Part shown: piece after piece, positions 41,825 to 50,156 of the stretch
Layout: every line of letters starts with the position of its first letter
Numbering within the stretch: the stretch's first letter is position 1
Source: Microbacterium sp. MYb72
GTDB taxonomy: Bacteria; Actinomycetota; Actinomycetes; Actinomycetales; Microbacteriaceae
Length of the DNA stretch: 53,771 nt
Direction: 5' to 3'
Assembly: GCF_002979415.1 (NCBI RefSeq)
Contig: NZ_PCOT01000028.1
Span: forward strand, 1-53,771
Made by a program: the position numbers and the translations under genes
The notes under the pieces: model-generated
Databases searched by the model: none
The model's input: the letters and a program-made list of their open reading frames with translations, nothing else
Told to the model about the DNA's origin: nothing

Positions 41825-42976
41825 GTGAGACCGAACTCCGCAGCGCGACGCATGCGCTACCTGCAGCTGGGGGTGCCCGCTGCCGTGCTCGGCACCCTCG
41901 CCGGAACGATCGCCGCAGCCCCGGCATCCGCCGACGCGTCATCGACGCAGATCGAGCGTCTCCATCTCTCCGGCCTTCGGATCGTGCCCGCCACGGCTTC
42001 GCCGACGAGCTACGTCGTGCAGCCTGGCGACACGGTGTCCGCCATCGCGCAGCAGCACGGTCTGCGCACCACCGATGTGCTCGCATGGAACGGCCTCACC
42101 TGGCGCTCGGTGATCTACCCCGGCCAGACGCTCACCCTCACGGGCGCCGCAGCGCCCGCCTCTCCCGCGCCGTCGGCTGCAGTCGGGCAGAGCCACCTGG
42201 TCGTCGCCGGGGACACCGTCTACGGCATCGCGCAGAAGTACGGCACCACGGTCGACGCCGTGCTCGCTGCCAACGGTCTCACCAGGGCATCCGTGATCTA
42301 CCCGGGCCAGACCCTTGCTGTCACCGGAGCCTTGGCCCCTGCAGCGGCTCCCGCTGTCGTCGCCGCACCGGCGCCGACGGGCGGGCAGGCCTACACGGTG
42401 GTCGCGGGCGACACGCTCTCCGCGATCGCCCAGAAGTACGGCACCTCGACCGCGAACCTGTACGCGTGGAACGGCCTGGGCCCGGGATCGATCATCTATC
42501 CGGGGCAGAGCATCACCGTCTCCGCTCCCCCTGCCGCAGCGGCATCCGGCACCGAGCAGCTCAGCGCGAGCCTCGACGCGGAGCAGACGGCGAACGCGGC
42601 GCTCATCGTCCGCATCGGCCGCCAGCTCGGGGTCTCCGATCGCGGCGTCGCGATCGCACTGGCCACCGCGATGGTCGAGTCGGGCATGCGCAACCTCTCC
42701 TACGGAGACCGCGACTCGCTCGGACTCTTCCAGCAGCGCCCGAGCACCGGGTGGGGCGCCGCGGAGCAGATCATGGATGCCGACCGCAGCACCCGCGTCT
42801 TCTACGGCGGGCAGAGCGACCCCAACGGGCAGAACTCCCGAGGTCTGCTCGACATCCCCGGATGGGACGGCATGGCGTTCACAGACGCCGCCCAGGCGGT
42901 GCAGATCTCCGCGTATCCCCTGCGTTACGGCCAGTGGGAGTCCCAGGCATACCAGTGGCTCGCCCACCTCGGGTGA
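41825..42976 (+). CDS. Secreted triple-LysM protein with lysozyme-like C-terminal domain
   Basis: The 383-aa protein has a signal peptide (about 1-36, ending ASA), three LysM peptidoglycan-binding domains (about 62-106, 123-167 and 189-233) joined by Ala/Pro linkers, and a C-terminal domain of about 135 residues with ALATAMVESGMRN, where Glu285 is a candidate catalytic acid of a lysozyme/transglycosylase-like fold, then DSLGLFQQRPS and the family end QAYQWLAHLG. It likely cuts or remodels peptidoglycan. I chose the GTG at 41825 because AAGGGGG precedes it and it gives a good signal peptide; an in-frame GTG 36 bases earlier lacks both. Confidence 0.88.
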   Translation: MRPNSAARRMRYLQLGVPAAVLGTLAGTIAAAPASADASSTQIERLHLSGLRIVPATASPTSYVVQPGDTVSAIAQQHGLRTTDVLAWNGLTWRSVIYPGQTLTLTGAAAPASPAPSAAVGQSHLVVAGDTVYGIAQKYGTTVDAVLAANGLTRASVIYPGQTLAVTGALAPAAAPAVVAAPAPTGGQAYTVVAGDTLSAIAQKYGTSTANLYAWNGLGPGSIIYPGQSITVSAPPAAAASGTEQLSASLDAEQTANAALIVRIGRQLGVSDRGVAIALATAMVESGMRNLSYGDRDSLGLFQQRPSTGWGAAEQIMDADRSTRVFYGGQSDPNGQNSRGLLDIPGWDGMAFTDAAQAVQISAYPLRYGQWESQAYQWLAHLG

Positions 42977-43040
42977 ACCTCCCGGCAAACCCGCAGCCCT
43001 CAGGGGCGAGCCGTTCCGCAGGCTTTCAGCCTGTCTTCCA

Positions 43041-43055
43041 TAGAATCTTGACGTG
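43041..43055 (+). promoter_or_regulatory. -10 element of a probable leaderless kinase transcript
   Basis: TAGAAT at 43041-43046, 6 bases, then the GTG at 43053. A 6-bp hairpin (43019-43024 with 43028-43033) just upstream could end the LysM transcript. Confidence 0.6.
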
Positions 43056-45008
43056 ACGACCAATCAGCAGGCCGACCCCCTCATCGGGCGGCTCGTCGAC
43101 GGTCGGTACCGGGTCAGGGCCCGGATCGCGCGAGGCGGCATGGCGACGGTGTACGTCGCCACCGACCTCCGCCTCGAGCGGCGCATCGCCCTCAAGGTCA
43201 TGCACGCGCACCTCAGCGACGACTCGGCCTTCCAGAGCCGGTTCATCCAGGAGGCCCGTTCGGCGGCGCGTCTGGCCGACCCGCACGTCGTCAACGTCTT
43301 CGACCAGGGCCAGGACGGCGAGCTCGCCTATCTGGTGATGGAGTACCTGCCGGGCATCACCCTGCGCGAGCTCCTCCGCGAGCAGAAGCGCCTCACGATC
43401 TCGCAGACGATCACGATCATGGATGCGGTGCTCTCCGGGCTCTCCGCCGCTCACCGCGCCGGCATCGTGCACCGCGACGTGAAGCCCGAGAACGTGCTGC
43501 TGGCCGAGGACGGCCGCATCAAGATCGGCGACTTCGGCCTCGCACGTGCCACCACGGCGAACACCGCGACCGGTCAGCAGCTGCTCGGCACGATCGCCTA
43601 CCTCGCCCCCGAGCTCGTCACACGCGGCACCGCCGATGCCCGCAGCGACATCTACGCGCTCGGCATCATGCTCTACGAGATGCTGGTCGGCGAGCAGCCC
43701 TACAAGGGCGAGCAGCCCATGCAGATCGCCTTCCAGCACGCGACGGAATCGGTGCCGAGGCCGAGCGCGCGCAACCCCGGCGTGCCAGAGCAGCTCGACG
43801 AGCTCGTGCTCTGGGCCACCGAGAAGTCCCCAGACGACCGTCCGGACGACGCGGGCCAGATGCTGGAGCGCCTGCGCGAGATCGAGCGTTCTCTCGGCAT
43901 CGCCCCCGCTGTCGCCTCCGCCACCGCGCCACAGCGCGCGCACGCCGACTCCGGCGATCTCACCAAGGTCATGCCGGGAACGCTGCCCATCGCCGACCCC
44001 ACGGCTCCCGTGCCGCAGACGGTCGACAACGCGACGCTGCTGCGTCGCCGGTCGTCCAAGCGACGTGCCCGCGGCGCCTTCCTGCTCACGCTCGTGCTGC
44101 TGCTGGCCGCGGTCGCCGGCGGCGTCGGCTGGTGGTTCGGATCGGGCCCCGGTTCGCTCGTGGCCGTGCCCGGTGTGGCCGGGATGTCGTACCAGGACGC
44201 CGCGGATACGCTGACGTCCGAGGGATTCGTACCGGTGCAGAAGGACGAGTTCTCCGTCGACATCCCCGCAGGAGAGGTCATCAAGACGGACCCCGGAGAG
44301 GGCCAGCGTCTCGACAGAGGCGTGACGGTCACGGTGATCGTCTCCACCGGACCCGCACCGCACGATCTCGCCCCCGTCGCCGGAGTGGACGTCGAGACCG
44401 TCCGCGGTCAGCTCGACGCGGCGAACCTCGACATCACCGACGACGAGAAGTACTTCGACGACCTCGACGACGGCATGGTCCTCAACGTGCGCATCACCCC
44501 TCGTGGCGGCGGCGACGCCTTCGGCTGCGACCAGGGCTGCACGGTGCACGAGAAGGACACGGCGACCATCCAGGTGTCGGTGGGCCCTGTCCCCGACGTC
44601 AGCGGCATGAACGTCAACCAGGCGACCAAGACGCTGACCGACAAGGGTCTCGTGGTCAACCCGGAGAGCCAGACCGTGTTCAGCGAGGACGTCGCCAAGG
44701 ACAAGGTGATCGGGTACGCCGACCGCGCCGAGGCGGGATCCTGGCGACCGGGCGACACCATCCAGCTCATCGTCTCGAAGGGGCCCGAGCTGTTCGACGT
44801 CCCCGATGTGAAGGGGATGACGCGGGACAAGGCGAAGGAGGCCCTCACCAACGCCGGGTTCAAGTGGAGCTACACCAGCGACACCATGATCCCGGATGGC
44901 GCGTGGGACCTGCTCGACAACAAGAACACCAAGGTCGTCTCCTACAGCCCGACCGAGCCGCAGCGCAAGAGCACCACCATCGTGCTCCAGATGGGACTCA
45001 GCGGCTAG
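43053..45008 (+). CDS. PASTA domain Ser/Thr protein kinase (PknB/PknL type)
   Basis: The 651-aa membrane kinase has an N-terminal Hanks-type domain (about 18-280): glycine loop ARGGMATVYVA, ATP lysine Lys48, catalytic HRDVKPEN (Asp142) and DFG at 160-162. A Pro/Ala-rich juxtamembrane part leads to one transmembrane helix (about 341-361). The outer part holds four PASTA domains, which bind muropeptides or lipid II in this family. The second PASTA unit carries a cysteine pair (GCDQGC) that may form a disulfide. By position it resembles PknL, but it has a full PASTA ectodomain, whereas M. tuberculosis PknL lacks one. Confidence 0.95.
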   Translation: MTTNQQADPLIGRLVDGRYRVRARIARGGMATVYVATDLRLERRIALKVMHAHLSDDSAFQSRFIQEARSAARLADPHVVNVFDQGQDGELAYLVMEYLPGITLRELLREQKRLTISQTITIMDAVLSGLSAAHRAGIVHRDVKPENVLLAEDGRIKIGDFGLARATTANTATGQQLLGTIAYLAPELVTRGTADARSDIYALGIMLYEMLVGEQPYKGEQPMQIAFQHATESVPRPSARNPGVPEQLDELVLWATEKSPDDRPDDAGQMLERLREIERSLGIAPAVASATAPQRAHADSGDLTKVMPGTLPIADPTAPVPQTVDNATLLRRRSSKRRARGAFLLTLVLLLAAVAGGVGWWFGSGPGSLVAVPGVAGMSYQDAADTLTSEGFVPVQKDEFSVDIPAGEVIKTDPGEGQRLDRGVTVTVIVSTGPAPHDLAPVAGVDVETVRGQLDAANLDITDDEKYFDDLDDGMVLNVRITPRGGGDAFGCDQGCTVHEKDTATIQVSVGPVPDVSGMNVNQATKTLTDKGLVVNPESQTVFSEDVAKDKVIGYADRAEAGSWRPGDTIQLIVSKGPELFDVPDVKGMTRDKAKEALTNAGFKWSYTSDTMIPDGAWDLLDNKNTKVVSYSPTEPQRKSTTIVLQMGLSG

Positions 45009-45019
45009 CATCCGCTGCG

Positions 45020-45052
45020 CGTCACCCGCCGTTCACCTCCCGGCCACGGCGG
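45020..45052 (+). promoter_or_regulatory. Possible PHO box (11-nt direct repeats)
   Basis: CGTCACCCGCC, GTTCACCTCCC and GGCCACGGCGG follow at 11-nt steps; the second matches the actinobacterial PhoP unit GTTCACC exactly and the first in part. The stretch can also fold as a hairpin, so this is tentative. Confidence 0.35.
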
Positions 45053-45098
45053 GGCAACTCCCCCGGCATCTGCCGGATGCCTGACGCCCACACTCTGT

Positions 45099-45116
45099 CG
45101 AGTACCCCCGTACTCG
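45099..45116. repeat. Inverted repeat before the phytase-like gene
   Basis: CGAGTAC-CCCC-GTACTCG, perfect 7-bp arms, ends 18 bases before the ATG at 45134. It may be an operator or a 5' leader hairpin. Confidence 0.5.
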
Positions 45117-45133
45117 CCGACCCGGAGTGTGCC

Positions 45134-47896
45134 ATGCCCTCTCGTCCCCTCTCCGCCGCGGTGCTCGCGACCTGCCTTCTGGCCGGCACGATCACCGTCG
45201 CCGCCGTCCCGGCCTCCGCGGCCCCCCGCACCGCCGACGTCTTCTCCCGCGCCGCGACCTACCCCGTGTACCTTAACGCTCCTGCGGGGGTGGACCCGGC
45301 ATCCGCCACCGTCGCGGAGATCTCCACGATCACCGCCGACGGCACCGTCGTCTACACCGACGCTCTCGGAAAGCGGATCGGCTTCGTCGATGTGACCGAC
45401 CCGTCGAACCCCCGCGGAACCGGAACGGTCTCCCTCGCCGACCTCGGCCACCCCGACGACCAGCCCACGTCGGTCGCCTCCTACGGCGACTACATCCTCG
45501 TCGTGATCGACGAGACCGGCGGGCAGTTCACCGATCCGCACGGGCGGCTCGACGTGCTGCGCGCATCCGACCGCTCCCTCGTGCGCTCGATCGATCTGGG
45601 CGGCCAGCCCGACTCCATCGCGATCTCGCACGACGGCGCGTACGCGGCGATCGCGATGGAGAACCAGCGCGACGAGGAGATCAAGCCCGCCGGCGGCAAG
45701 AAGGGGGATCTCCCCCAGCTGCCCGGCGGATTCGTCCAGGTGCTCGACCTCGGCGAGGACCCCGCCGCCTGGACCACGACCCCCGTGCGCTTCCTCGCCG
45801 AGGACGGCAGCCCGCTGCCAATCGTCGCGGCATCCGGAATCGACACCCCGCAGGACCCGGAGCCGGAGTACGTCACCATCGACGATCGCAACCGGCTCGC
45901 GGTGACGCTCCAGGAGAACAACGGCATCGCCGTGATCGACCTGGAGACCAAGACGCTCACGTCCGTCTTCTCGGCGGGCGCGGTCGCGCTCAGCGGCGTG
46001 GACACCGTGAAGGACGGCCGCATCGACCTCACCGGATCGCTGCCGGCGACGCCTCGCGAGCCCGACTCGATCGCGTGGGTCGGCGACGGTCTGGTGGCCA
46101 CGGCCAACGAGGGCGACTGGAAGGGCGGCACCCGCGGTTGGACGGTGTTCGACACCGCGACCGGTCTGCCGGTGTGGGACGCGGGGAACAGCTTCGCGAA
46201 CATCGCCGTGCAGTACGGCCTGCACAACGAGGACCGCGCGGCCAAGAAGGGGGCCGAGCCCGAAGGGCTCGCGTTCGCCGAGTTCGGCGGCACGCCGTAC
46301 GTGTTCGTCGCCAGTGAGCGCTCCAACTTCGTCGCCGTGTACGACATGACCGACCCGGCCTCCCCCGTGTTCGATCAGATCCTGTTCACGACCAACGGCC
46401 CCGAGGGCATCCTCCCGGTGCCGGGGCGCGATCTGCTCGTCGTGTCCAGCGAGACGGACGACGCGAGCGTCGGCGTCCGCGCCTCCGTGAGCCTGTTCTC
46501 CTTCGGCGCCGGTGCGCCCGCGCAGCCCAGCATCCTGTCCGATGCGGTCGGCGGCGCGCCGATCGGATGGTCCGCGCTCGGCGCGCTCTCCGGGCACCCG
46601 ACGAACTCCTCGCTCGTCTACGCCGCGAGCGACGCCGTCGTCTCCCCGGCGACGATCTACACCGTCGACGTGTCGCAGACTCCTGCCCGCATCACCGCCT
46701 CGACGGCCGTCACCGAGAGCGGCTCGCCCATCGCTCTGGATGTGGAGGGCATCTCCACCGCCGCGGACGGCACCTTCTGGCTGGCCGTGGAGGGCGCGGC
46801 GGGAGCCGGCAACACCATCGTCCACACGGATGCCGCAGGTACCGTGCTCTCGCGTCACCCGCTGCCGGCCGAGGTCGCCGCGCACGTCGGCAAGTGGGGC
46901 TTCGAGGGCGTCAGCGTGACCGGCGAGGGCGCCGACCTCCGTGTGTGGAGCGTCATCCAGCGTCCGCTCTGGACAGACCCATCGAACCTCGCCGCCGGCA
47001 CCGTGGACGGAGCCGACATCACCCGCATCGGCCGCCTCGACCCGGCGACGGGCGCATGGGAGTGGTTCGGCTACCGCCTCGACGCGACGACCGCCCAGGG
47101 AGACTGGATGGGGCTGTCGGAGATCACGGCGATCGACGACGACACGTTCGCGATCATCGAGCGCGACAAGCTCAACGGCCCCTCGGCCGCGGTGAAGCGC
47201 GTGACGCGCGTCGACATCCCGGCGGATGCTGCGCCCAGCGCGTTCGGACAGCCTCTGACCGTGCTCGAGAAGACGACCGCGATCGACGTGCTGCCGCAGC
47301 TGAGGGCGACGGCCGGTTGGACCCAGGAGAAGCTCGAGGGCTTCGCGATCGCCGCGGACGGCCGCCTGTACGGGGTCACCGACAACGACGGTCTGAAGGA
47401 CGCCACGGGCGAGACCGTGTTCCTGCGCCTGGGCGCCGCCTCCGAGGTCTTCCCCGACACGTCGGCGCCCGCGGTGCCCTCGCTCACCCTGAGCGCGTCG
47501 AGCGTGAAGGCCGGCGCCGAGCTCACCGTCACGGGAACGGGGTTCCCCGCTTCGACGGAGGTGCGCATCGAGCTGCACAGCGATCCGGTCGTGCTGGGCA
47601 CCGCCTCGACCGACGCCCAGGGCGCCCTGCGCTTCACCGGGGCGGTCCCCGCGGGCACCGCGCCGGGAGCGCACGAGATCGTCGCCGTCGCGGGCGAGGT
47701 CACGGCCCGCACCCCGCTGACGGTGACCGCGTCCGGCGGGGCGACGACCCCCGGCACCGGAGGTTCCGTGCGACCTGGCGACCTGGCCACGACCGGCGGT
47801 GACGCGTCCTGGCTCCTGCCGGTGGCCGTGGGCGCCGGCATCCTGCTCCTCGCGGGTGCCGTGCTGCTGATCGTCCGCCGCCGCACGCGTTCCTGA
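45134..47896 (+). CDS. Wall-anchored phytase/esterase-like beta-propeller protein with LATTG sorting signal
   Basis: The 920-aa surface protein has a signal peptide (about 1-30), a first beta-propeller resembling the choice-of-anchor I / alkaline phosphatase-like repeat family (about 40-430), a second region resembling the esterase-like activity of phytase family (about 440-770), an Ig-like domain (about 780-860) and a C-terminal sorting signal: LATTG at 884-888, a hydrophobic helix and RRRTRS. LAxTG is the class E sortase form. A phosphate-ester hydrolase role is inferred from the families. The ATG at 45134 is preceded by CCGGAG. Upstream lie a possible PHO box and an inverted repeat. Confidence 0.82.
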   Translation: MPSRPLSAAVLATCLLAGTITVAAVPASAAPRTADVFSRAATYPVYLNAPAGVDPASATVAEISTITADGTVVYTDALGKRIGFVDVTDPSNPRGTGTVSLADLGHPDDQPTSVASYGDYILVVIDETGGQFTDPHGRLDVLRASDRSLVRSIDLGGQPDSIAISHDGAYAAIAMENQRDEEIKPAGGKKGDLPQLPGGFVQVLDLGEDPAAWTTTPVRFLAEDGSPLPIVAASGIDTPQDPEPEYVTIDDRNRLAVTLQENNGIAVIDLETKTLTSVFSAGAVALSGVDTVKDGRIDLTGSLPATPREPDSIAWVGDGLVATANEGDWKGGTRGWTVFDTATGLPVWDAGNSFANIAVQYGLHNEDRAAKKGAEPEGLAFAEFGGTPYVFVASERSNFVAVYDMTDPASPVFDQILFTTNGPEGILPVPGRDLLVVSSETDDASVGVRASVSLFSFGAGAPAQPSILSDAVGGAPIGWSALGALSGHPTNSSLVYAASDAVVSPATIYTVDVSQTPARITASTAVTESGSPIALDVEGISTAADGTFWLAVEGAAGAGNTIVHTDAAGTVLSRHPLPAEVAAHVGKWGFEGVSVTGEGADLRVWSVIQRPLWTDPSNLAAGTVDGADITRIGRLDPATGAWEWFGYRLDATTAQGDWMGLSEITAIDDDTFAIIERDKLNGPSAAVKRVTRVDIPADAAPSAFGQPLTVLEKTTAIDVLPQLRATAGWTQEKLEGFAIAADGRLYGVTDNDGLKDATGETVFLRLGAASEVFPDTSAPAVPSLTLSASSVKAGAELTVTGTGFPASTEVRIELHSDPVVLGTASTDAQGALRFTGAVPAGTAPGAHEIVAVAGEVTARTPLTVTASGGATTPGTGGSVRPGDLATTGGDASWLLPVAVGAGILLLAGAVLLIVRRRTRS

Positions 47897-47907
47897 CCCG
47901 ACACGGA

Positions 47908-47947
47908 GAAGGGCCGGAACCCAGGAGGTTCCGGCCCTTCTTCATTC
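47908..47947. terminator. Bidirectional terminator
   Basis: Perfect 14-bp arms (47908-47921 and 47927-47940) with a 5-nt loop and a TTCATT tail lie between the convergent phytase-like and DAHP synthase genes. Confidence 0.85.
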
Positions 47948-47962
47948 GGCGTTCGGCGCGTG

Positions 47963-49303
47963 TCAGCGCTTCTCGAGCTCCTCGGCCACGAGGAAGGCGA
48001 GCTCGAGCGACTGCATGTGGTTCAGACGCGGGTCGCACAGGCTCTCGTAACGGGTGCCGAGCGCGGCCTCGTCGATCTGCTCGGAACCGCCCAGGCACTC
48101 GGTGACGTCGTCGCCGGTCAGCTCGACGTGGATGCCTCCGGGGAACGTGCCCACCGCGCGGTGCGCCTCGAAGAATCCGCGGACCTCGTCGACGACGTCG
48201 TCGAAGCGACGGGTCTTGTACCCGGTCGGCGTGGTGATGCCGTTGCCGTGCATCGGGTCGGTGACCCACAGCGGCTGCGCACCCGAATCACGGACGGCCT
48301 CGAGCAGCGGCGGAAGCGCATCGCGGATCTTGCCGGCGCCCATGCGCGTGATGAAGGTCAGGCGACCGGGCTCACGGTTCGGGTCGAGCTTGTCGATCAG
48401 CGCGAGCGCCGTGTCGGGCGACGTCGTCGGGCCGAGCTTGACGCCGATGGGGTTGCGGATCTTCGAGAAGTAGTCGACGTGCGCGCCATCGAGCTCACGG
48501 GTGCGCTCGCCGATCCAGAGGAAGTGCGCCGAGGTGTTGTACGGGGTGTCGGTGCGGGAGTCGATGCGCGTCATCGGCCGCTCGTAGTCCATCAGCAGGC
48601 CCTCGTGACCGGTGAAGAACTCGACGCGCTTGAGCTCGTCGAAGTCCGCACCCGCGGCCTCCATGAACTTGATCGCGCGGTCGATCTCGGCGGCCATGCG
48701 CTCGTAGCGCTGGTTCGCCGGGTTCTGCGCGAAGCCCTTGTTCCACGAGTGCACCTCGCGGAGGTCGGCGAAACCACCCTGTGTGAAGGCGCGGATGAGG
48801 TTCAGCGTGGACGCGGCCGTGTGGTACCCCTGCAGCAGTCGGCCGGGGTCGGCCTGACGGGATCCCTCGGTGAAGTCGTAGCCGTTGACGATGTCGCCGC
48901 GGTAGGCGGGGAGCGTGACGTCGCCGCGGGTCTCGGAGTCGCTGGAGCGCGGCTTGGCGAACTGCCCGGCCATGCGTCCCATCTTCACGATGGGCATCGA
49001 CGCGCCGTAGGTGAGCACGACGGCCATCTGCAGCACCGTCTTGATGCGGTTGCGGATCTGCTCGGCGGTCGCTCCGGCGAACGTCTCGGCGCAGTCGCCG
49101 CCCTGCAGCAGGAACGCCCGGCCGGATGCCGCGCGAGCGAGGCGATCCCGGAGGTTGTCGACCTCACCGGCGAACACCAGCGGAGGGAGGGTCGAGATCT
49201 GGCGGGAGACCTCGGCGACGCGCTCTGCGTCGGGCCACTGCGGCTGCTGCTTGATCGGGAGCGAGCGCCACGCGTCAAGGGCGTCGATGTGGTGCGGGAG
49301 CAT
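47963..49303 (-). CDS. aroG: 3-deoxy-D-arabino-heptulosonate 7-phosphate synthase, class II
   Basis: This is the first enzyme of the shikimate pathway, condensing PEP and erythrose 4-phosphate, with a divalent metal. The 446-aa length and motifs LLQGGDCAETF, YRGDIVNGYDF, SWNKGF, the VEFFTGHEGLL segment, NPIGVKLGPTTSP, the WVTDPMHGN motif and GGIHVELTGDDVTEC identify the plant-like class II type used by actinobacteria. In mycobacteria this type is controlled by aromatic amino acids and by chorismate mutase binding. TAGGCT sits 6 bases before the ATG (leaderless start). Confidence 0.96.
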   Translation of the reverse strand: MLPHHIDALDAWRSLPIKQQPQWPDAERVAEVSRQISTLPPLVFAGEVDNLRDRLARAASGRAFLLQGGDCAETFAGATAEQIRNRIKTVLQMAVVLTYGASMPIVKMGRMAGQFAKPRSSDSETRGDVTLPAYRGDIVNGYDFTEGSRQADPGRLLQGYHTAASTLNLIRAFTQGGFADLREVHSWNKGFAQNPANQRYERMAAEIDRAIKFMEAAGADFDELKRVEFFTGHEGLLMDYERPMTRIDSRTDTPYNTSAHFLWIGERTRELDGAHVDYFSKIRNPIGVKLGPTTSPDTALALIDKLDPNREPGRLTFITRMGAGKIRDALPPLLEAVRDSGAQPLWVTDPMHGNGITTPTGYKTRRFDDVVDEVRGFFEAHRAVGTFPGGIHVELTGDDVTECLGGSEQIDEAALGTRYESLCDPRLNHMQSLELAFLVAEELEKR

Positions 49304-49315
49304 GCCCCCAGCCTA
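49301..49315 (-). promoter_or_regulatory. -10 element of a probable leaderless DAHP synthase transcript
   Basis: TAGGCT (49315 to 49310 on the - strand), then GGGGGC, then the ATG at 49303. The G-run could also serve as a ribosome site if transcription begins earlier. Confidence 0.55.
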
Positions 49316-49329
49316 GCGGGAGCTGAGGC

Positions 49330-50028
49330 TCAGGAGCGCCGTGTGGCAGCGACCGGAAGGCGGTCCTTGACGGTCGACGCGTAGACGTCTTCGTACTCCT
49401 GCTCCCCCAGTCGCTGGAGCGCGACCATGATCTCGTCGGTGACGGATCGGAGGATGTAGCGGTCGTTCTCCATGCCCGCGTAGCGCGAGAAGTCGAGCGG
49501 CTCTCCGATGACGATCCCCACGCGCATGATCCGCGGGATGCGCCGGCCGATCGGCATCGCCGTGTCGGTGTCGACCATGATCACCGGGACGACGGGGACC
49601 TTGGCCTCGAGCGCCATCCGGGCGATGCCGGTGCGCCCCCGGTACAGCTTGCCGTCGGGGCTGCGCGTCCCCTCGGGATAGATGCCGAGGAGGTCGCCGC
49701 CGCCCAGCACCTGCAGTCCCGTGTTGAGGGATGCCTCGGATGCCTTGCCACCAGAACGGTCGATCGGCAGCTGACCCGTGGCCTTCATGAAGAACTTCGT
49801 CGCACGGCCCTTGATGCCGCGTCCGGTGAAGTAGTCGCTCTTGGCGAGAAAGGACATGGACCTGTCGAGCATGAGCGGCAGGAAGATCGAGTCGGCGAAC
49901 GACAGATGGTTGCTGGCGAGGATCGCCGCGCCGCTGGCGGGCACGTTCGCTCGGCCCACCACCCATGGTCGGAAGATCGCCTTCACCAGAGGGCCGATCA
50001 CGACGTACTTCATCAGCCAGTAGAACAT
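49330..50028 (-). CDS. PlsC-type 1-acyl-sn-glycerol-3-phosphate acyltransferase
   Basis: The enzyme family transfers acyl groups to lysophosphatidic acid or related acceptors at the membrane. The core shows the catalytic HX4D motif NHLSFAD, a GIYPEGTRS block and the VPVVPVIMV strand. I prefer the start at 50028 (MFYWLMKYVVIG, 232 aa): TAGACT lies 8 bases before it and the N-terminus becomes a membrane helix. An in-frame ATG at 50085 would add 19 residues, but it lies within a palindromic operator-like sequence. The gene is divergent from the acyl-CoA ligase, its likely functional partner. Confidence 0.88.
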   Translation of the reverse strand: MFYWLMKYVVIGPLVKAIFRPWVVGRANVPASGAAILASNHLSFADSIFLPLMLDRSMSFLAKSDYFTGRGIKGRATKFFMKATGQLPIDRSGGKASEASLNTGLQVLGGGDLLGIYPEGTRSPDGKLYRGRTGIARMALEAKVPVVPVIMVDTDTAMPIGRRIPRIMRVGIVIGEPLDFSRYAGMENDRYILRSVTDEIMVALQRLGEQEYEDVYASTVKDRLPVAATRRS

Positions 50029-50042
50029 CGTGGTGAAGTCTA
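50026..50042 (-). promoter_or_regulatory. -10 element of the acyltransferase gene
   Basis: TAGACT (50042 to 50037 on the - strand), 8 bases, then the ATG at 50028: transcription would start at or within two bases of the start codon. Confidence 0.5.
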
Positions 50043-50073
50043 GCGCCGTGGATGGCTTCCATTCACGGTGGCG

Positions 50074-50102
50074 ACTGAGTTTCATCCTGAATGAAATTCA
50101 GT
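50074..50102. promoter_or_regulatory. Palindromic operator-like site between acyltransferase and acyl-CoA ligase
   Basis: A 29-bp imperfect palindrome (12-bp arms, one mismatch, 5-bp centre) overlaps a second perfect one, CTGAAT-N3-ATTCAG (50087-50101). It covers the -35 region of the ligase promoter, whose -10 is TAGACT at 50112-50117. It resembles the TGAATGA-type half sites of fatty-acid regulators. Confidence 0.6.
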
Positions 50103-50156
50103 CCCATGCCTTAGACTCGGGTGAACACGTGCCCGACCGGTACCGAAGGAGCTGCC

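Noticed and set aside
50028..50085. Longer N-terminus for the acyltransferase from the ATG at 50085
   Set aside because: That codon lies within the palindromic operator-like site and upstream of the TAGACT that fits a start at 50028.
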